From Riemerella anatipestifer_E (lineage in GTDB: Bacteria; Bacteroidota; Bacteroidia; Flavobacteriales; Weeksellaceae), in assembly GCF_009932355.1 (NCBI RefSeq), contig NZ_LEKU01000008.1, positions 36,756 through 100,755 on the forward strand: a DNA stretch of 64,000 nucleotides, in the 5' to 3' direction. A program made the translations under genes and the position numbers. The stretch's first letter is position 1. The number at the start of each line of letters is the position of its first letter. Of the stretch, positions 1-8,352 are shown piece by piece. Below the pieces are notes generated by a model. The model worked only from the letters and a program-made list of their open reading frames with translations. It had not been told where the DNA came from and did not search any database.

Positions 1-1
1 T

Positions 2-160
2 GCAATGTTCATTGCTAATGGAGTTCAGTTTCAATCAAACAAAGAGATTTCGGAATTTAGAAATGTAGATGTTTACCCTTTTATTTTAGAAATTTTGGGC
101 TTAAAACCTTTAGAGCAAATTGATGGTAAAAAAACTTTGATTAGAAAAGTGCTGAAGTAG
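2..160 (+). CDS. Type I phosphodiesterase / nucleotide pyrophosphatase, C-terminal end
   Basis: Partial: the frame is open from the window edge and stops with TAG at 158-160, leaving about 52 residues. The stretch AMFIANG...NVDVYPFILEILGL matches the end of the catalytic domain of ectonucleotide pyrophosphatase/phosphodiesterase proteins, where the family has a H/N-G-P-x-F block followed by N-V-D-x-Y and a closing LGL. Such enzymes cleave phosphodiester or pyrophosphate bonds outside the cytoplasm in Bacteroidota. The metal site and nucleophile are outside the window, so substrate cannot be judged. Confidence 0.7.
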   Translation, partial: AMFIANGVQFQSNKEISEFRNVDVYPFILEILGLKPLEQIDGKKTLIRKVLK

Positions 161-193
161 TTTTCTATTTTTCAAATTACAATCATATAAAAA

Positions 194-226
194 ACAAAAC
201 AGAGAAGAATCCTCTCTGTTTTTATT
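194..226. terminator. Bidirectional intrinsic terminator
   Basis: Stem ACAGAGA (199-205) / TCTCTGT (213-219), with a T-run to the right and an A-run to the left. It sits between two convergent genes and can serve both. Confidence 0.75.
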
Positions 227-246
227 TTGCATTCATTTATATTTTT

Positions 247-666
247 TTAATCTACTTTATGCCAAACTTGCGTACGCCCAGCTATAGAAATACCTATATA
301 ACCTCTCACATTTAGCTTATTACCTTCCCTTTCGATAGAACATTTGTAAACTTTACCGTTTTTAGGGTTAGTAATAGTTCCTCCGTCAAAGGTATTACCA
401 TCTTTTTTGATACCTCTAATTACTTCCATTCCCAAAATAGGTTTTCCTTTTCTATCGTCTTTACACAAAGAACAGTTAGGGTCAGCAGGCTTAATAAGTA
501 GCTGTATCACCTTACCATAGTATTTTCCGTCAGACTTCTTGAAAATTTCTACAATAGATTTAGCTTGTCCTGTTTCATCATCAATAGTTTTCCATTTTCC
601 TTCTATCTGAGCATAAGACATCACACTAAACATTAGAGCCATAGTGGCAAACATTAATTTTTTCAT
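247..666 (-). CDS. DUF2147 family secreted protein
   Basis: 139 residues. A typical Sec signal peptide (about residues 1-19, ending SYA before Q) is followed by a DUF2147 core: the opening IEGKWKTIDDETG, a central C-x-x-C pair (C-S-L-C, about residues 65-68) and a closing W-x-x-V-D. DUF2147 proteins are small periplasmic or outer-membrane-associated lipocalin-like proteins of unknown ligand. The gene stands alone, with a shared terminator downstream and about 120 bp of AT-rich sequence between its start and the end of the next minus-strand gene. No substrate can be assigned. Confidence 0.8.
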   Translation of the reverse strand: MKKLMFATMALMFSVMSYAQIEGKWKTIDDETGQAKSIVEIFKKSDGKYYGKVIQLLIKPADPNCSLCKDDRKGKPILGMEVIRGIKKDGNTFDGGTITNPKNGKVYKCSIEREGNKLNVRGYIGISIAGRTQVWHKVD

Positions 667-786
667 AATTTTATTAAATTTAAATATGGGTTAAAGATAT
701 AAAATTTAATTAAACAAACAATATACCATTCCATTTTTACATATATAAAACAATGTTTTAGATTATTAAAAAAATTTAAACACTAT

Positions 787-2718
787 TTAATTCAGTTTTC
801 TATTGATAACCCTATACATATAGTCTTGATACCATGCCATACAGAGTTTTTTGCCATAATCCACCTCGGGTTTATTGATGCTTTTTATAAGGTTATTCTC
901 TAAACCTAAATCAGTTTTATTATAAACACCTATAATGTCTTTACCATTAAAAAGGTAAATATAATTACCAATGATAAATTGCTCCTGTATCCCGTCCGAA
1001 TTTATAATAATAGCTTCTTCATTTTTAGGAGAAACTAAACTCCTTCCCCAACTTCTTATAGGCTTGTTATAAGCTATTATATCGGCTAATGTAGGGTAGA
1101 TATCAGACTGTTGTGCCAGTCTTTCATCTATTCCTCTGAGATTATATTTAGGGTTAGGAGAATAGAAAATGAGAGGAAGTGCAAAGCGGTTCATTGCCTT
1201 TTCGTACTCTGGATAAAAAGGCTGATTGGTATGGTCTCCCGTAATTACAAAAATGGTATTCTGAAACCAAGGCTGTTTTTTAGCCGTTTCAAAGTATTTT
1301 TTTATGGCATAATCAGTGTATTGTATAGGCTCGTGCATTGGGATATGCCCTTTTTTAAATTTTCCGTTGTATTTTTCAGGGATTTTAAAAGGGTGATGAG
1401 ACGATGCCGTGAATACAGTCGCCATAAAAGGTTTTTCTAAACTTTTTTGATACACATTTTTAGCAAAATACTGTAAAAAAGGTTCGTCCCAAATTGCCCA
1501 CATACCATCAAAGTCATCATCATTATTATATTCGGTTTTGCCATAATATTTTTGAAACCCAAGGATATTCCCAAATCCCAAAAAGCCCATGGAACCATTA
1601 GGAGCTCCATGATAGAAAGAAGTGTCATATCCTAACTCATTACACACAGATACAATAGATTGTATTTTTTGATTAGAATATGGAGAGCTTGTAAAAGCAT
1701 CTTTTAAACTTGGGATACCTGCTAAAATACTACTCATACCGTGTATAGATTGCCTTCCGTTAGCGAAAGCATTGGTAAAAATAAGACTTTCTTTCGCTAA
1801 GCTATCTATAAAAGGAGTATATGAAACATAGTCTTTGATTTTACTAGAACTATTAAATGCACCAGAATATTCTTTACCAAAACTTTCTACAATAAAAATC
1901 ACAATATTGGGCCTTTCTTTAGGCACATCTCTTTGGTATAATTTATAAGGTTTTATATGCTCTTTAATGAAGTTTTCCTCCACAAAGTGAACCTCTTTAA
2001 AGTTGTTAGAACCTAAAGTTCTCAAAAACGAAAAAGTACTATTAAGCACAACATTTGCGTGGATTGGATTTTCCGTATGTCTATTAGCATCTACCAAGTT
2101 GATAGGTCGGGTACTGTGTTTAAAATCGCCTCTTATACCACCCACCGTAAGTGTAGCCACTATACACAGAGTCACCACAGAGCCTATAAAATAAGGTAGT
2201 AATTTTTGAGGCTTTTGGTAAGATATACTTACTCTTTTGTAAAGCCAAATCCACACCGCTAATAAAGCAATGAAAATCAAAGGAATTAAAGGATTTTCTA
2301 TTAAGGAGACACCAAATACTTTTAAAATATTAGACTCGTGTTCTACCACATCTAGCACCGCAGAGGTTAATCTAGATTGACTAAACCGATAATAAATAAA
2401 ATCGCCAAAATTCATAGAATAAGCAATGCCATTGGTAATAAAATATACCCAAAAGAGTAATTTTTGATATCCTTTTTTAGTATTGATAGTGAGTGGAATA
2501 AGGCTTAGGAATATAAATAACGAATTAACATACAATATTGCCGTAGTATCAAACGCGGTACCGTAATATGCCAATTTAAAATATTGAGAAAAGCTCTCGA
2601 TTTTTATTAAATCTTTATTGAAAATCCAAAATAAAAATCTAGCAATTTGAAAGAAAACAAATACCAGTAAAACCCTATATAATAAAACCAATATTTCTCT
2701 TACGCGGAGATGTTTCAT
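787..2718 (-). CDS. LTA synthase family phosphoglycerol transferase-like sulfatase-fold protein
   Basis: 643 residues. The first ~200 form about five hydrophobic membrane segments; the rest is an extracytoplasmic alkaline-phosphatase/sulfatase-fold domain. Visible metal and catalytic landmarks are VESFG (E278), NGRQSIHG with a probable Ser nucleophile at S324 (Thr in classical LtaS), FYHGAP (H370), SSHHPF near 440 and TGDHT near 495. Family members move phosphoglycerol or phosphoethanolamine groups onto envelope glycans or lipids. In a Gram-negative flavobacterium the acceptor is unknown and it does not imply lipoteichoic acid. Monocistronic, with its own -7 box. Confidence 0.85.
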   Translation of the reverse strand: MKHLRVREILVLLYRVLLVFVFFQIARFLFWIFNKDLIKIESFSQYFKLAYYGTAFDTTAILYVNSLFIFLSLIPLTINTKKGYQKLLFWVYFITNGIAYSMNFGDFIYYRFSQSRLTSAVLDVVEHESNILKVFGVSLIENPLIPLIFIALLAVWIWLYKRVSISYQKPQKLLPYFIGSVVTLCIVATLTVGGIRGDFKHSTRPINLVDANRHTENPIHANVVLNSTFSFLRTLGSNNFKEVHFVEENFIKEHIKPYKLYQRDVPKERPNIVIFIVESFGKEYSGAFNSSSKIKDYVSYTPFIDSLAKESLIFTNAFANGRQSIHGMSSILAGIPSLKDAFTSSPYSNQKIQSIVSVCNELGYDTSFYHGAPNGSMGFLGFGNILGFQKYYGKTEYNNDDDFDGMWAIWDEPFLQYFAKNVYQKSLEKPFMATVFTASSHHPFKIPEKYNGKFKKGHIPMHEPIQYTDYAIKKYFETAKKQPWFQNTIFVITGDHTNQPFYPEYEKAMNRFALPLIFYSPNPKYNLRGIDERLAQQSDIYPTLADIIAYNKPIRSWGRSLVSPKNEEAIIINSDGIQEQFIIGNYIYLFNGKDIIGVYNKTDLGLENNLIKSINKPEVDYGKKLCMAWYQDYMYRVINRKLN

Positions 2719-2745
2719 ATTTATTTACGAATTGAATAATGTTTG

Positions 2746-2753
2746 CAAATTTA
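2746..2753 (-). promoter_or_regulatory. -7 box of the LTA-synthase-like gene
   Basis: TAAATTTG on the minus strand matches the Bacteroidota TAnnTTTG consensus and lies 27 nt before the ATG. Confidence 0.6.
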
Positions 2754-2893
2754 TGAAAAACGAAAGTACTGCATCATATAGTCCTCAGTAATAACCTAAA
2801 AAAAATCATAAATCCAAAAATTCCGTCCCTAAAAATCGTTTTTCTCCAAAAATAATTTCTATATTGCGAGACTTTATAATAAGACGATATATT

Positions 2894-3280
2894 ATGGCGA
2901 AACATAAGGTAACTTACGAGTTTGCAATGCATTGCTTATCAGAGATTTTGTATGAATATCTAGCGACTGCGGAAGGTTTAGCGGAGTGGTTTGCTGATGA
3001 GGTAGAAGAGAGAGGAGATGATTTTTATTTCAGTTGGGGCGGTGGTCCTGCTGAAAAGGCGACGCTTATAAGATATAAGCCTGAAAGTTTTGTTCGTTTT
3101 AGATGGGAAGAAGATGAAGGTACTAAGAGTTTCTTCGAGATGTCTATTGTGATAGATGAAATAACGGAAGACCTATCTCTTAACATTACGGACTTTTGCG
3201 AAAAAGGAGATGAGGAAGAAAACCGTCTTTATTGGGAAAACCTTGTAGAAAACCTAAAAATAAAACTAGGTGCAGCTTAG
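2894..3280 (+). CDS. START-like / SRPBCC (AHSA1-like) domain protein
   Basis: 128 residues from the ATG at 2894. A longer reading from TTG at 2864 would begin inside a -7-like box (TATATTGC) and is rejected. The sequence has the short SRPBCC layout: an N-terminal strand (KHKVTYEF), a helix with GLAEWFADEV, a W-rich strand, and a C-terminal helix (LYWENLVENLKIKL) closing the cavity. Such proteins bind hydrophobic ligands or act as chaperone cofactors; this compact Bacteroidota version has no assigned ligand. A terminator follows before the next gene. Confidence 0.75.
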   Translation: MAKHKVTYEFAMHCLSEILYEYLATAEGLAEWFADEVEERGDDFYFSWGGGPAEKATLIRYKPESFVRFRWEEDEGTKSFFEMSIVIDEITEDLSLNITDFCEKGDEEENRLYWENLVENLKIKLGAA

Positions 3281-3303
3281 TTTTTTGATACTTAACAAAT
3301 TAC

Positions 3304-3332
3304 AATGAGCGATTTTTATCGTTCATTTTTTC
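3304..3332 (+). terminator. Intrinsic terminator after the START-like gene
   Basis: Stem AATGAGCGAT / ATCGTTCATT (one G-U pair) with a TTTT loop and a T-run. Confidence 0.7.
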
Positions 3333-3351
3333 TTTATTAAAATAGAACAAC

Positions 3352-4167
3352 ATGTATTTAGATGGCAATTTACTTTCTCAGGAACAATCATTAGCCTATG
3401 CCAATAGAGCTTTTATGAACGGAGACGCTGTAAAAGTTTACTTTTTTTTCAAAAATAAAAAAGTGATTTTAGCAGAAGATGTTTATTTCTTTCTGATGTC
3501 TTCTATGAGAAAAATGAGAATGAACATTCCATTAAGTTTTACTTTAGAATTTTTCACAGACATTTTTTCTCAAGCTATCCAAAATCTCCCATTCGATAAT
3601 GGTTATATTAAAGTGTTAGCATTTAGAAAGATAGAAGATACTTTTTCCGCTAAAACTCCTATTCATTTTGTCTACGAAGTGGTTAGAGAGGACAACTTGT
3701 TTCAAATAAAGAAAAATATAGAGCTAGATATTATTAAGGAAATAAGTGTTAATACACATGTTTTAAGTAATATACACACCCATTGTCCAGAAAATATCTA
3801 TGCTGAAATTTACGCTCAGGAGAATGATTTGGACGATGTTATTCTACTCAATCCTAATAAGCGTATTGCTAGAAGTATTTACGGCAATCTTTTGTTTTTA
3901 GAAGGCAACACAATTAAAATCCCTAAGCAAACGGAAGGAGCATATATTTCCCCATTGATGGAAAGCTTTATTACCTATGTTCATAAAAATCGTTTGGCAG
4001 AAATAGAACAAGTGGAAATGATTGCTTTTGAAAGCCAAAAAGCTGATGAAATTTTAATGATTTCTGACGAAAAGGGTATTTTCTCAGTAAATAAAATCAG
4101 AAATAAAGAATTTACTAATTCTCGTTTCTCTGAAATGATAGAAAAATGGAATTTGACTTTGGTTTAA
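3352..4167 (+). CDS. Aminotransferase class IV-fold protein lacking the PLP lysine (probable pseudoenzyme)
   Basis: 271 residues with the overall class IV (BCAT / aminodeoxychorismate lyase) architecture: N-terminal YLDGNLLS...ANRAFMNGDAV and C-terminal DDVILLNPNKRIARSIYGNLLFLEGN...QTEGAY. In active relatives a lysine sits in an L-K-T-x-N segment about 20 residues before the D-x-x-L-L-N strand. Here that segment reads N-I-H-T-H, placing His142 at the lysine. The Glu usually found in V-x-E-x-x-x-x-N aligns with Arg174. Transamination is therefore doubtful; PLP binding without a Schiff base or a new role is possible. The alignment was made by eye from known family motifs. Confidence 0.7.
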   Translation: MYLDGNLLSQEQSLAYANRAFMNGDAVKVYFFFKNKKVILAEDVYFFLMSSMRKMRMNIPLSFTLEFFTDIFSQAIQNLPFDNGYIKVLAFRKIEDTFSAKTPIHFVYEVVREDNLFQIKKNIELDIIKEISVNTHVLSNIHTHCPENIYAEIYAQENDLDDVILLNPNKRIARSIYGNLLFLEGNTIKIPKQTEGAYISPLMESFITYVHKNRLAEIEQVEMIAFESQKADEILMISDEKGIFSVNKIRNKEFTNSRFSEMIEKWNLTLV

Positions 4168-4184
4168 ATCAAAGTCAAATTCCA
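4147..4184. terminator. 15-bp perfect hairpin spanning a stop codon, between convergent genes
   Basis: Arms 4147-4161 and 4170-4184 are perfectly complementary, with an 8-nt loop containing the TAA stop (4165-4167) of the class IV protein. There is no strong T-run, so termination or 3'-end protection is inferred. Confidence 0.55.
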
Positions 4185-4199
4185 ATAATGTTGTTACAA

Positions 4200-5198
4200 T
4201 TACTTACCAGGATATTTCACTACAAGAGCTTGCAATATAGCCCAAGTTTCTGCATCTAATACACCATCACATTTCTCTGGACGAAAATGATATTGAAAAG
4301 CCTCGATAACCTGTTGAGAAGATTTATCCCAAGTTCCAGTAGGAGTAATGTCATACCCAAAACTTCTTAAAGTATTTTGCACTTTTGAAATAAAAGTAGA
4401 GTTGTTATAATTAAACTCTAAATCGCTTAAAGCAGTTTCATAAAAGTTTTGCTTGGTAGTTGCATCATACCACATTCCTAGATCATACTCATCATAGAGG
4501 CGTTTCCAAGGGAAAAATGGACCTGGGTCTTGCTTCCTAGTTGGAGCAATATCAGAGTGGGCTAAAATTTGAGTTGGAGGAATATTATAACGCTCTACAA
4601 TATCTTTTGCTAAAGCGGCTACTTTCTTAAACTGATGTTCAGGAAATGGATAAAATACTTTTTCTCCTGCTGTACCAACAGTATAACCTTTATTAACAAT
4701 TTCTATCCCTATGGAATTATCATTCATTTCGGTGATATTTCTCCAAAAGCTAATACCTGCATGGTAGGCTCTTTTATTCTCATCAACAAGTTGCCAAATG
4801 TCATCGTCAGGTAAATCACTTACAAGATAGTGAGCACTCACACCTCTTTGGGTAAGCACTCGTACTGAGGTCTCATTATCAAGAGCTGTATAATGAAGAA
4901 TAAGAAAACGCTGCCTAAAATTCTGAGCTACAGATGGAAAATTCTCATAATTTACCTTATATCCTTTAGGTTTAGCCGTAACTACAGAACCATAGCTGGT
5001 GGTATTATCGTTTTTTGTAATATCACTAATATTAGTTTTGTAATAGAAATCCCCTTTAGTAGATTGCTCCACTTTAGGTTTTTGAGGTGTACTTACTACT
5101 TTTGAATCTAATTTTGGTTGAGGTGCAACTATTTTTTGCTGAGTGCTACAAGAAGTCACCACAGCACCTAAACTTATAATAAACAAAATATTACGCAT
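4200..5198 (-). CDS. N-acetylmuramoyl-L-alanine amidase lipoprotein (AmiD-like)
   Basis: 332 residues. A lipobox (V-V-T-S-C, Cys17) predicts lipid anchoring. The Amidase_2 domain (about 95-235) shows zinc and catalytic landmarks FLILHYTALD (H102), RAYHAG (H146), HSDIAPTRKQDPG (H214, D224) and FFPW. A C-terminal peptidoglycan-binding fold (about 262-325) contains TPTGTWDKSSQQVIEAFQ. It should cleave the amide bond between muramic acid and the stem peptide in peptidoglycan turnover, in the outer membrane or periplasm. Single gene with a clear upstream -7 box. Confidence 0.88.
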   Translation of the reverse strand: MRNILFIISLGAVVTSCSTQQKIVAPQPKLDSKVVSTPQKPKVEQSTKGDFYYKTNISDITKNDNTTSYGSVVTAKPKGYKVNYENFPSVAQNFRQRFLILHYTALDNETSVRVLTQRGVSAHYLVSDLPDDDIWQLVDENKRAYHAGISFWRNITEMNDNSIGIEIVNKGYTVGTAGEKVFYPFPEHQFKKVAALAKDIVERYNIPPTQILAHSDIAPTRKQDPGPFFPWKRLYDEYDLGMWYDATTKQNFYETALSDLEFNYNNSTFISKVQNTLRSFGYDITPTGTWDKSSQQVIEAFQYHFRPEKCDGVLDAETWAILQALVVKYPGK

Positions 5199-5227
5199 TA
5201 TTCACTTTTATTTTTAAAATTGACTGC

Positions 5228-5235
5228 CAAAGATA
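5228..5235 (-). promoter_or_regulatory. -7 box of the amidase gene
   Basis: TATCTTTG on the minus strand, 29 nt before the ATG. Confidence 0.6.
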
Positions 5236-5269
5236 GTGATAAAAATTTTAGATTTTTTTTGCATTTTAT

Positions 5270-5300
5270 TTGGAGGTTTCAAAAAAACGCTCTATATTTG
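5270..5300 (+). promoter_or_regulatory. Promoter of the tRNA Ser-Pro-Arg operon
   Basis: TTG at 5270-5272, a 20-nt spacer, then TATATTTG at 5293-5300: a close match to the Bacteroidota -33/-7 promoter. Confidence 0.75.
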
Positions 5301-5344
5301 CACTCGCAATTACAGAACAGAAGTACTTAAAATAACAACGAAAA

Positions 5345-5429
5345 GGAGGGTTGCCGGAGTGGTTAACGGAGCAGTTTGCTAAACTGTCGACTCGCAAGGG
5401 TCGCATGGGTTCGAATCCCATACCCTCCG
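5345..5429 (+). tRNA. tRNA-Ser (GCT)
   Basis: 85 nt with a long variable arm. The acceptor stem GGAGGGT pairs with ACCCTCC; anticodon GCT at 5378-5380 reads AGC/AGT; the T-arm is GGGTTCGAATCCC. CCA is not encoded. Confidence 0.95.
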
Positions 5430-5448
5430 CAACTCAGAGAATAATATT

Positions 5449-5523
5449 CGGGGCGTAGCGTAGTCCGGTCATCGCGCCTGGTTTGGGACCAGGAGGTCGC
5501 AGGTTCGAATCCTGCCGCCCCGA
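5449..5523 (+). tRNA. tRNA-Pro (TGG)
   Basis: 75 nt. The acceptor stem CGGGGCG pairs with CGCCCCG; anticodon loop TTTGGGA gives TGG at 5484-5486; discriminator A. Confidence 0.95.
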
Positions 5524-5561
5524 CAATGTTTTTCGGAATTTTTACACTAAAAATTCTAAAT

Positions 5562-5635
5562 GGGTGCGTAGCTCAGCTGGATAGAGCATCTGCCTTCTAA
5601 GCAGACGGTCCCAGGTTCGAATCCTGGCGCGCTCA
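5562..5635 (+). tRNA. tRNA-Arg (TCT)
   Basis: 74 nt. The acceptor stem GGGTGCG pairs with CGCGCTC (one G-U); anticodon stem TCTGC/GCAGA encloses TCT, reading AGA. Third gene of the tRNA operon, followed by a terminator. Confidence 0.95.
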
Positions 5636-5639
5636 CAGA

Positions 5640-5667
5640 AACCTCACTTTTTCAAGTGAGGTTTTTT
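5640..5667 (+). terminator. Terminator of the tRNA operon
   Basis: Stem AACCTCACTT / AAGTGAGGTT with a 4-nt loop, followed by T6. Confidence 0.85.
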
Positions 5668-5694
5668 GTTTTTATTACTTATACAGTTTCCCTA

Positions 5695-5731
5695 CAAAAA
5701 AAGATGACACTATACATAATAGCGCCATCTT
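5695..5731 (-). terminator. Terminator of the minus-strand pdxJ-omp operon
   Basis: On the minus strand, AAGATGGCGCTAT / ATAGTGTCATCTT form a 13-bp stem with two G-U pairs and a short loop, followed by T7. Confidence 0.75.
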
Positions 5732-5759
5732 ACATATAAAATTATAACCTATACAAACT

Positions 5760-6506
5760 TTAGAATCTATACCCTATTGATATTCCTCCTCTAACACCCG
5801 CCCAAGGTCCATTTACTTTAACATCAGCCCCATTAGCATTGGTAGTTACACTATAATCAACTAAAGGTACATCTAAGCCACTCAACTCTTTCTTTAATTC
5901 TGCTTGCTCTTGCTCATTTAGCGTTCTATTAGTAAACCCTTGTAAATCTCCTCTAGAAGCTCCATAGTGAGCTCCAATAATCCACCAATCTAGCACCCAA
6001 TCTTTCTTTTTACCTAAGAACCACTGAGTTCCTAACATCAATCCAGCAGAATGAGCATTCATCTTCCCCTGAACATTTACAGGTATGTTTTGATTATTTT
6101 GATCTTCGATATTTACTGTAATATTACTTACATTAACATTGGTGTATCTATAATATGGTGCTAAGTAAAACCCTTTGCCATAACCTTTACCTAGATAAAA
6201 TCTACCTTCTAAAGTAAACGCCGTAGTAGACATTTTAGCATCATTTATAGATTCATCTAGATTAAATTGTCTAGCGTAAGGCACACTTCCTTTTGGCACA
6301 AGATTAAGACCTCCAGTAACCGAAAACCACTTATTTATAGGACGCTCATAAGTAATATTAAAATTTCTAAACAATAAGCCCGTAACATTGGTTTTCAAAA
6401 TATTCATTTTTTCTATGGTAGGAGTCTCCTCCGTTTTAACCATATTTCCTTGTGAAAACATAACCGAACTCGCCACCAAAGTGGATAACATAAATAGTTT
6501 TTTCAT
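5760..6506 (-). CDS. Predicted outer-membrane beta-barrel protein
   Basis: 248 residues with a signal peptide (about 1-18, ending MFS before Q). The mature part alternates polar and hydrophobic residues with many aromatics, ends G-G-I-S-I-G-Y-R-F (an aromatic C-terminus typical of outer-membrane barrels), and contains blocks such as NFNITYERPINKWFSVTGG and YYRYTNVNVS. It resembles the DUF3575-like/porin-family barrels common in flavobacteria, but the family is not certain. It is last in a run of minus-strand genes, 35 bp after the SDR gene, with a terminator just downstream. Confidence 0.65.
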   Translation of the reverse strand: MKKLFMLSTLVASSVMFSQGNMVKTEETPTIEKMNILKTNVTGLLFRNFNITYERPINKWFSVTGGLNLVPKGSVPYARQFNLDESINDAKMSTTAFTLEGRFYLGKGYGKGFYLAPYYRYTNVNVSNITVNIEDQNNQNIPVNVQGKMNAHSAGLMLGTQWFLGKKKDWVLDWWIIGAHYGASRGDLQGFTNRTLNEQEQAELKKELSGLDVPLVDYSVTTNANGADVKVNGPWAGVRGGISIGYRF

Positions 6507-6541
6507 AGTTATATAATAATTAAATTTATCACAATATAGTT

Positions 6542-7552
6542 TTATTTCCTACTCTTAACCCAATTTTTTAGATGAAAATCTATACTATCCTCAACAGAAA
6601 TAAATTCATATTGAAGAAGATTTTTTATCTTTTCGTTAGAAATAAGCGTTTTTGAGTTTAAGGCATCAGTATTAGCTTTATTAAACAATTTCAATACTGG
6701 CAAAGCCCACCCTATGATTTTGGATAGAAAACACCCTAAACGCCATAAATAAGATGGGAATATTTTAGATGAAGACAACCCTAACTTTTTACGAACTAAA
6801 TTAGCGACTTCAATGTAAGTTTTATTCTCGGAAATAAGTATAAATCTCTGCCCTGACGATTTAGTTTTTTCAGCAAGAAGTTTTATGGCAATATCAGCAA
6901 CATCTCTCACATCTACATAGCCTGTATTCCCTTCAAAACTAAAAGGTAATTTTTTAATATTATCAAATAAAACGCCACTACTCTGCTCCCAATTTCCAGA
7001 ACCTATGATAACTCCTGGATTTATCACCACCACATTCATTCCTTCCGCAGAAGAACGCCAAACTTCCATCTCCGAAAAATGCTTAGAAATAGCATAGCTA
7101 GAATGAGCCAATTTAGGATTAAAATTAGACTCTTCATCAATGGCTTCAAACTCATTGGCAGCGTCTAGAACAGCAATGGAACTCACATATAAAAATTGCT
7201 CTACATTTTTCTCTTCAGCAATGTAAAGAAGATTTTTAGTCCCCTGTATATTAGTCTTATACATAGACTTTTTATCCCTAGGATGAAAACTTACCTTTGC
7301 CGCGGTATGATAGACTTGCTTAACACCGTCTAAAGCCACTCTTAAAGAATCTAAATCCTCAAAATCTACCTCTACCCATTCTATTTTTTGATAATAATAA
7401 TCTGCTTTATCCGTATAAAAAGAAAAAATATCTTTCAGTTTTTCTACTTGAGAACCACAACGCTTGGTAGCACGAACCTCTTGCCCTTGCTGAAGAAGTT
7501 TTAGAACAATAAGACTTCCCAAAATCCCTGTAGCTCCTGTAACTAGTACCAT
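6542..7552 (-). CDS. Extended short-chain dehydrogenase / NAD-dependent epimerase-dehydratase family protein
   Basis: 336 residues. The Rossmann NAD(P) motif G-A-T-G-I-L-G opens the protein; the catalytic Y-A-I-S-K tetrad segment follows near residue 155, with an upstream VSSIAV strand carrying the Ser. The layout resembles dihydroflavonol-4-reductase-like or 3-beta-HSD-like enzymes (GVKQVYHTAAKVSF...NIQGTKNLL). The substrate is not deducible. It lies 14 bp after the hydrolase gene and 35 bp before the barrel gene, so co-transcription is likely. The central C-terminal stretch (WRLGCFLSKIIGWALPVLKLF) is hydrophobic and may contact membranes. Confidence 0.8.
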   Translation of the reverse strand: MVLVTGATGILGSLIVLKLLQQGQEVRATKRCGSQVEKLKDIFSFYTDKADYYYQKIEWVEVDFEDLDSLRVALDGVKQVYHTAAKVSFHPRDKKSMYKTNIQGTKNLLYIAEEKNVEQFLYVSSIAVLDAANEFEAIDEESNFNPKLAHSSYAISKHFSEMEVWRSSAEGMNVVVINPGVIIGSGNWEQSSGVLFDNIKKLPFSFEGNTGYVDVRDVADIAIKLLAEKTKSSGQRFILISENKTYIEVANLVRKKLGLSSSKIFPSYLWRLGCFLSKIIGWALPVLKLFNKANTDALNSKTLISNEKIKNLLQYEFISVEDSIDFHLKNWVKSRK

Positions 7553-7566
7553 AATTTCTATCTATA

Positions 7567-8352
7567 TTAAACTAAAAACTCCTTAACCGCAACAGCAAAA
7601 TCTTTAGGGTTTTCAGCTTGTACCCAATGTCCTGCATTAGAAATTTTAATAATTTTAGCCTTTGGAAATTGTTGTTTTATCAAGAATTCATCTTGAGGCA
7701 AAATATAATTAGACAAAGCCCCTCCAATGAAAAGCGTTTCTCCCTCAAATACACCAAATTTAATAGCATTCCCCACAAAATCACCATATTTTTCTGCTAA
7801 AGTAGCCAAATTAAATCTCCAATTAAGTTTCTTAGTTTCCGTCCAATAAAGGTTTTTAGCCAAGAACTGTATTACTGGTTTTTCTTTGATGTATTGAGCC
7901 AAATGTTCCTCCATCTCTTGGCGTGTACTCACGGTATCAAAATCCACCGTTTGTAATGCCTTAATAATCCCTTGATGATGTGGTGGATAAGATTTAGGAG
8001 CTATATCCACAACAATAAGTTGCTCCACTTTTTCGGGATATTTTACTGCAAACTGCATCACTGCTTTTCCTCCGAGAGAATGCCCTAAGAGATTTACTTT
8101 CTGCAAATTATGAGCAGACATATAATTAAGAATATCCTCTGCCAAATCATCATGAGACATATTTTCGGAATGAAAACTCTTGCCATGATTTCTTAAATCT
8201 ATCAAATGTGTGGGCATTACTTCACCAAAATCTCTCCCAAAGCCACCCCAATTATCTAACATTCCGAATAAACCATGAAATACTAAAAGAGGGGTTACTG
8301 ACAACTCTCCACCATATATTTTAGAATGTAATATTTCTGTTTGATTTACCAT
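7567..8352 (-). CDS. Alpha/beta hydrolase (YbfF-like esterase)
   Basis: 261 residues. An alpha/beta-hydrolase fold with an HGLFG oxyanion segment, the nucleophile elbow G-H-S-L-G-G (about residues 91-96), an acid near D119-I-A-P, and a catalytic His in NAGHWVQAENP near the C-terminus. The length and the DLRNHGKS block match the YbfF group of short acyl-ester hydrolases. It overlaps the end of pdxJ by 7 nt (8346-8352), indicating translational coupling. No signal peptide, so cytoplasmic. The natural substrate is not known from sequence. Confidence 0.85.
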   Translation of the reverse strand: MVNQTEILHSKIYGGELSVTPLLVFHGLFGMLDNWGGFGRDFGEVMPTHLIDLRNHGKSFHSENMSHDDLAEDILNYMSAHNLQKVNLLGHSLGGKAVMQFAVKYPEKVEQLIVVDIAPKSYPPHHQGIIKALQTVDFDTVSTRQEMEEHLAQYIKEKPVIQFLAKNLYWTETKKLNWRFNLATLAEKYGDFVGNAIKFGVFEGETLFIGGALSNYILPQDEFLIKQQFPKAKIIKISNAGHWVQAENPKDFAVAVKEFLV

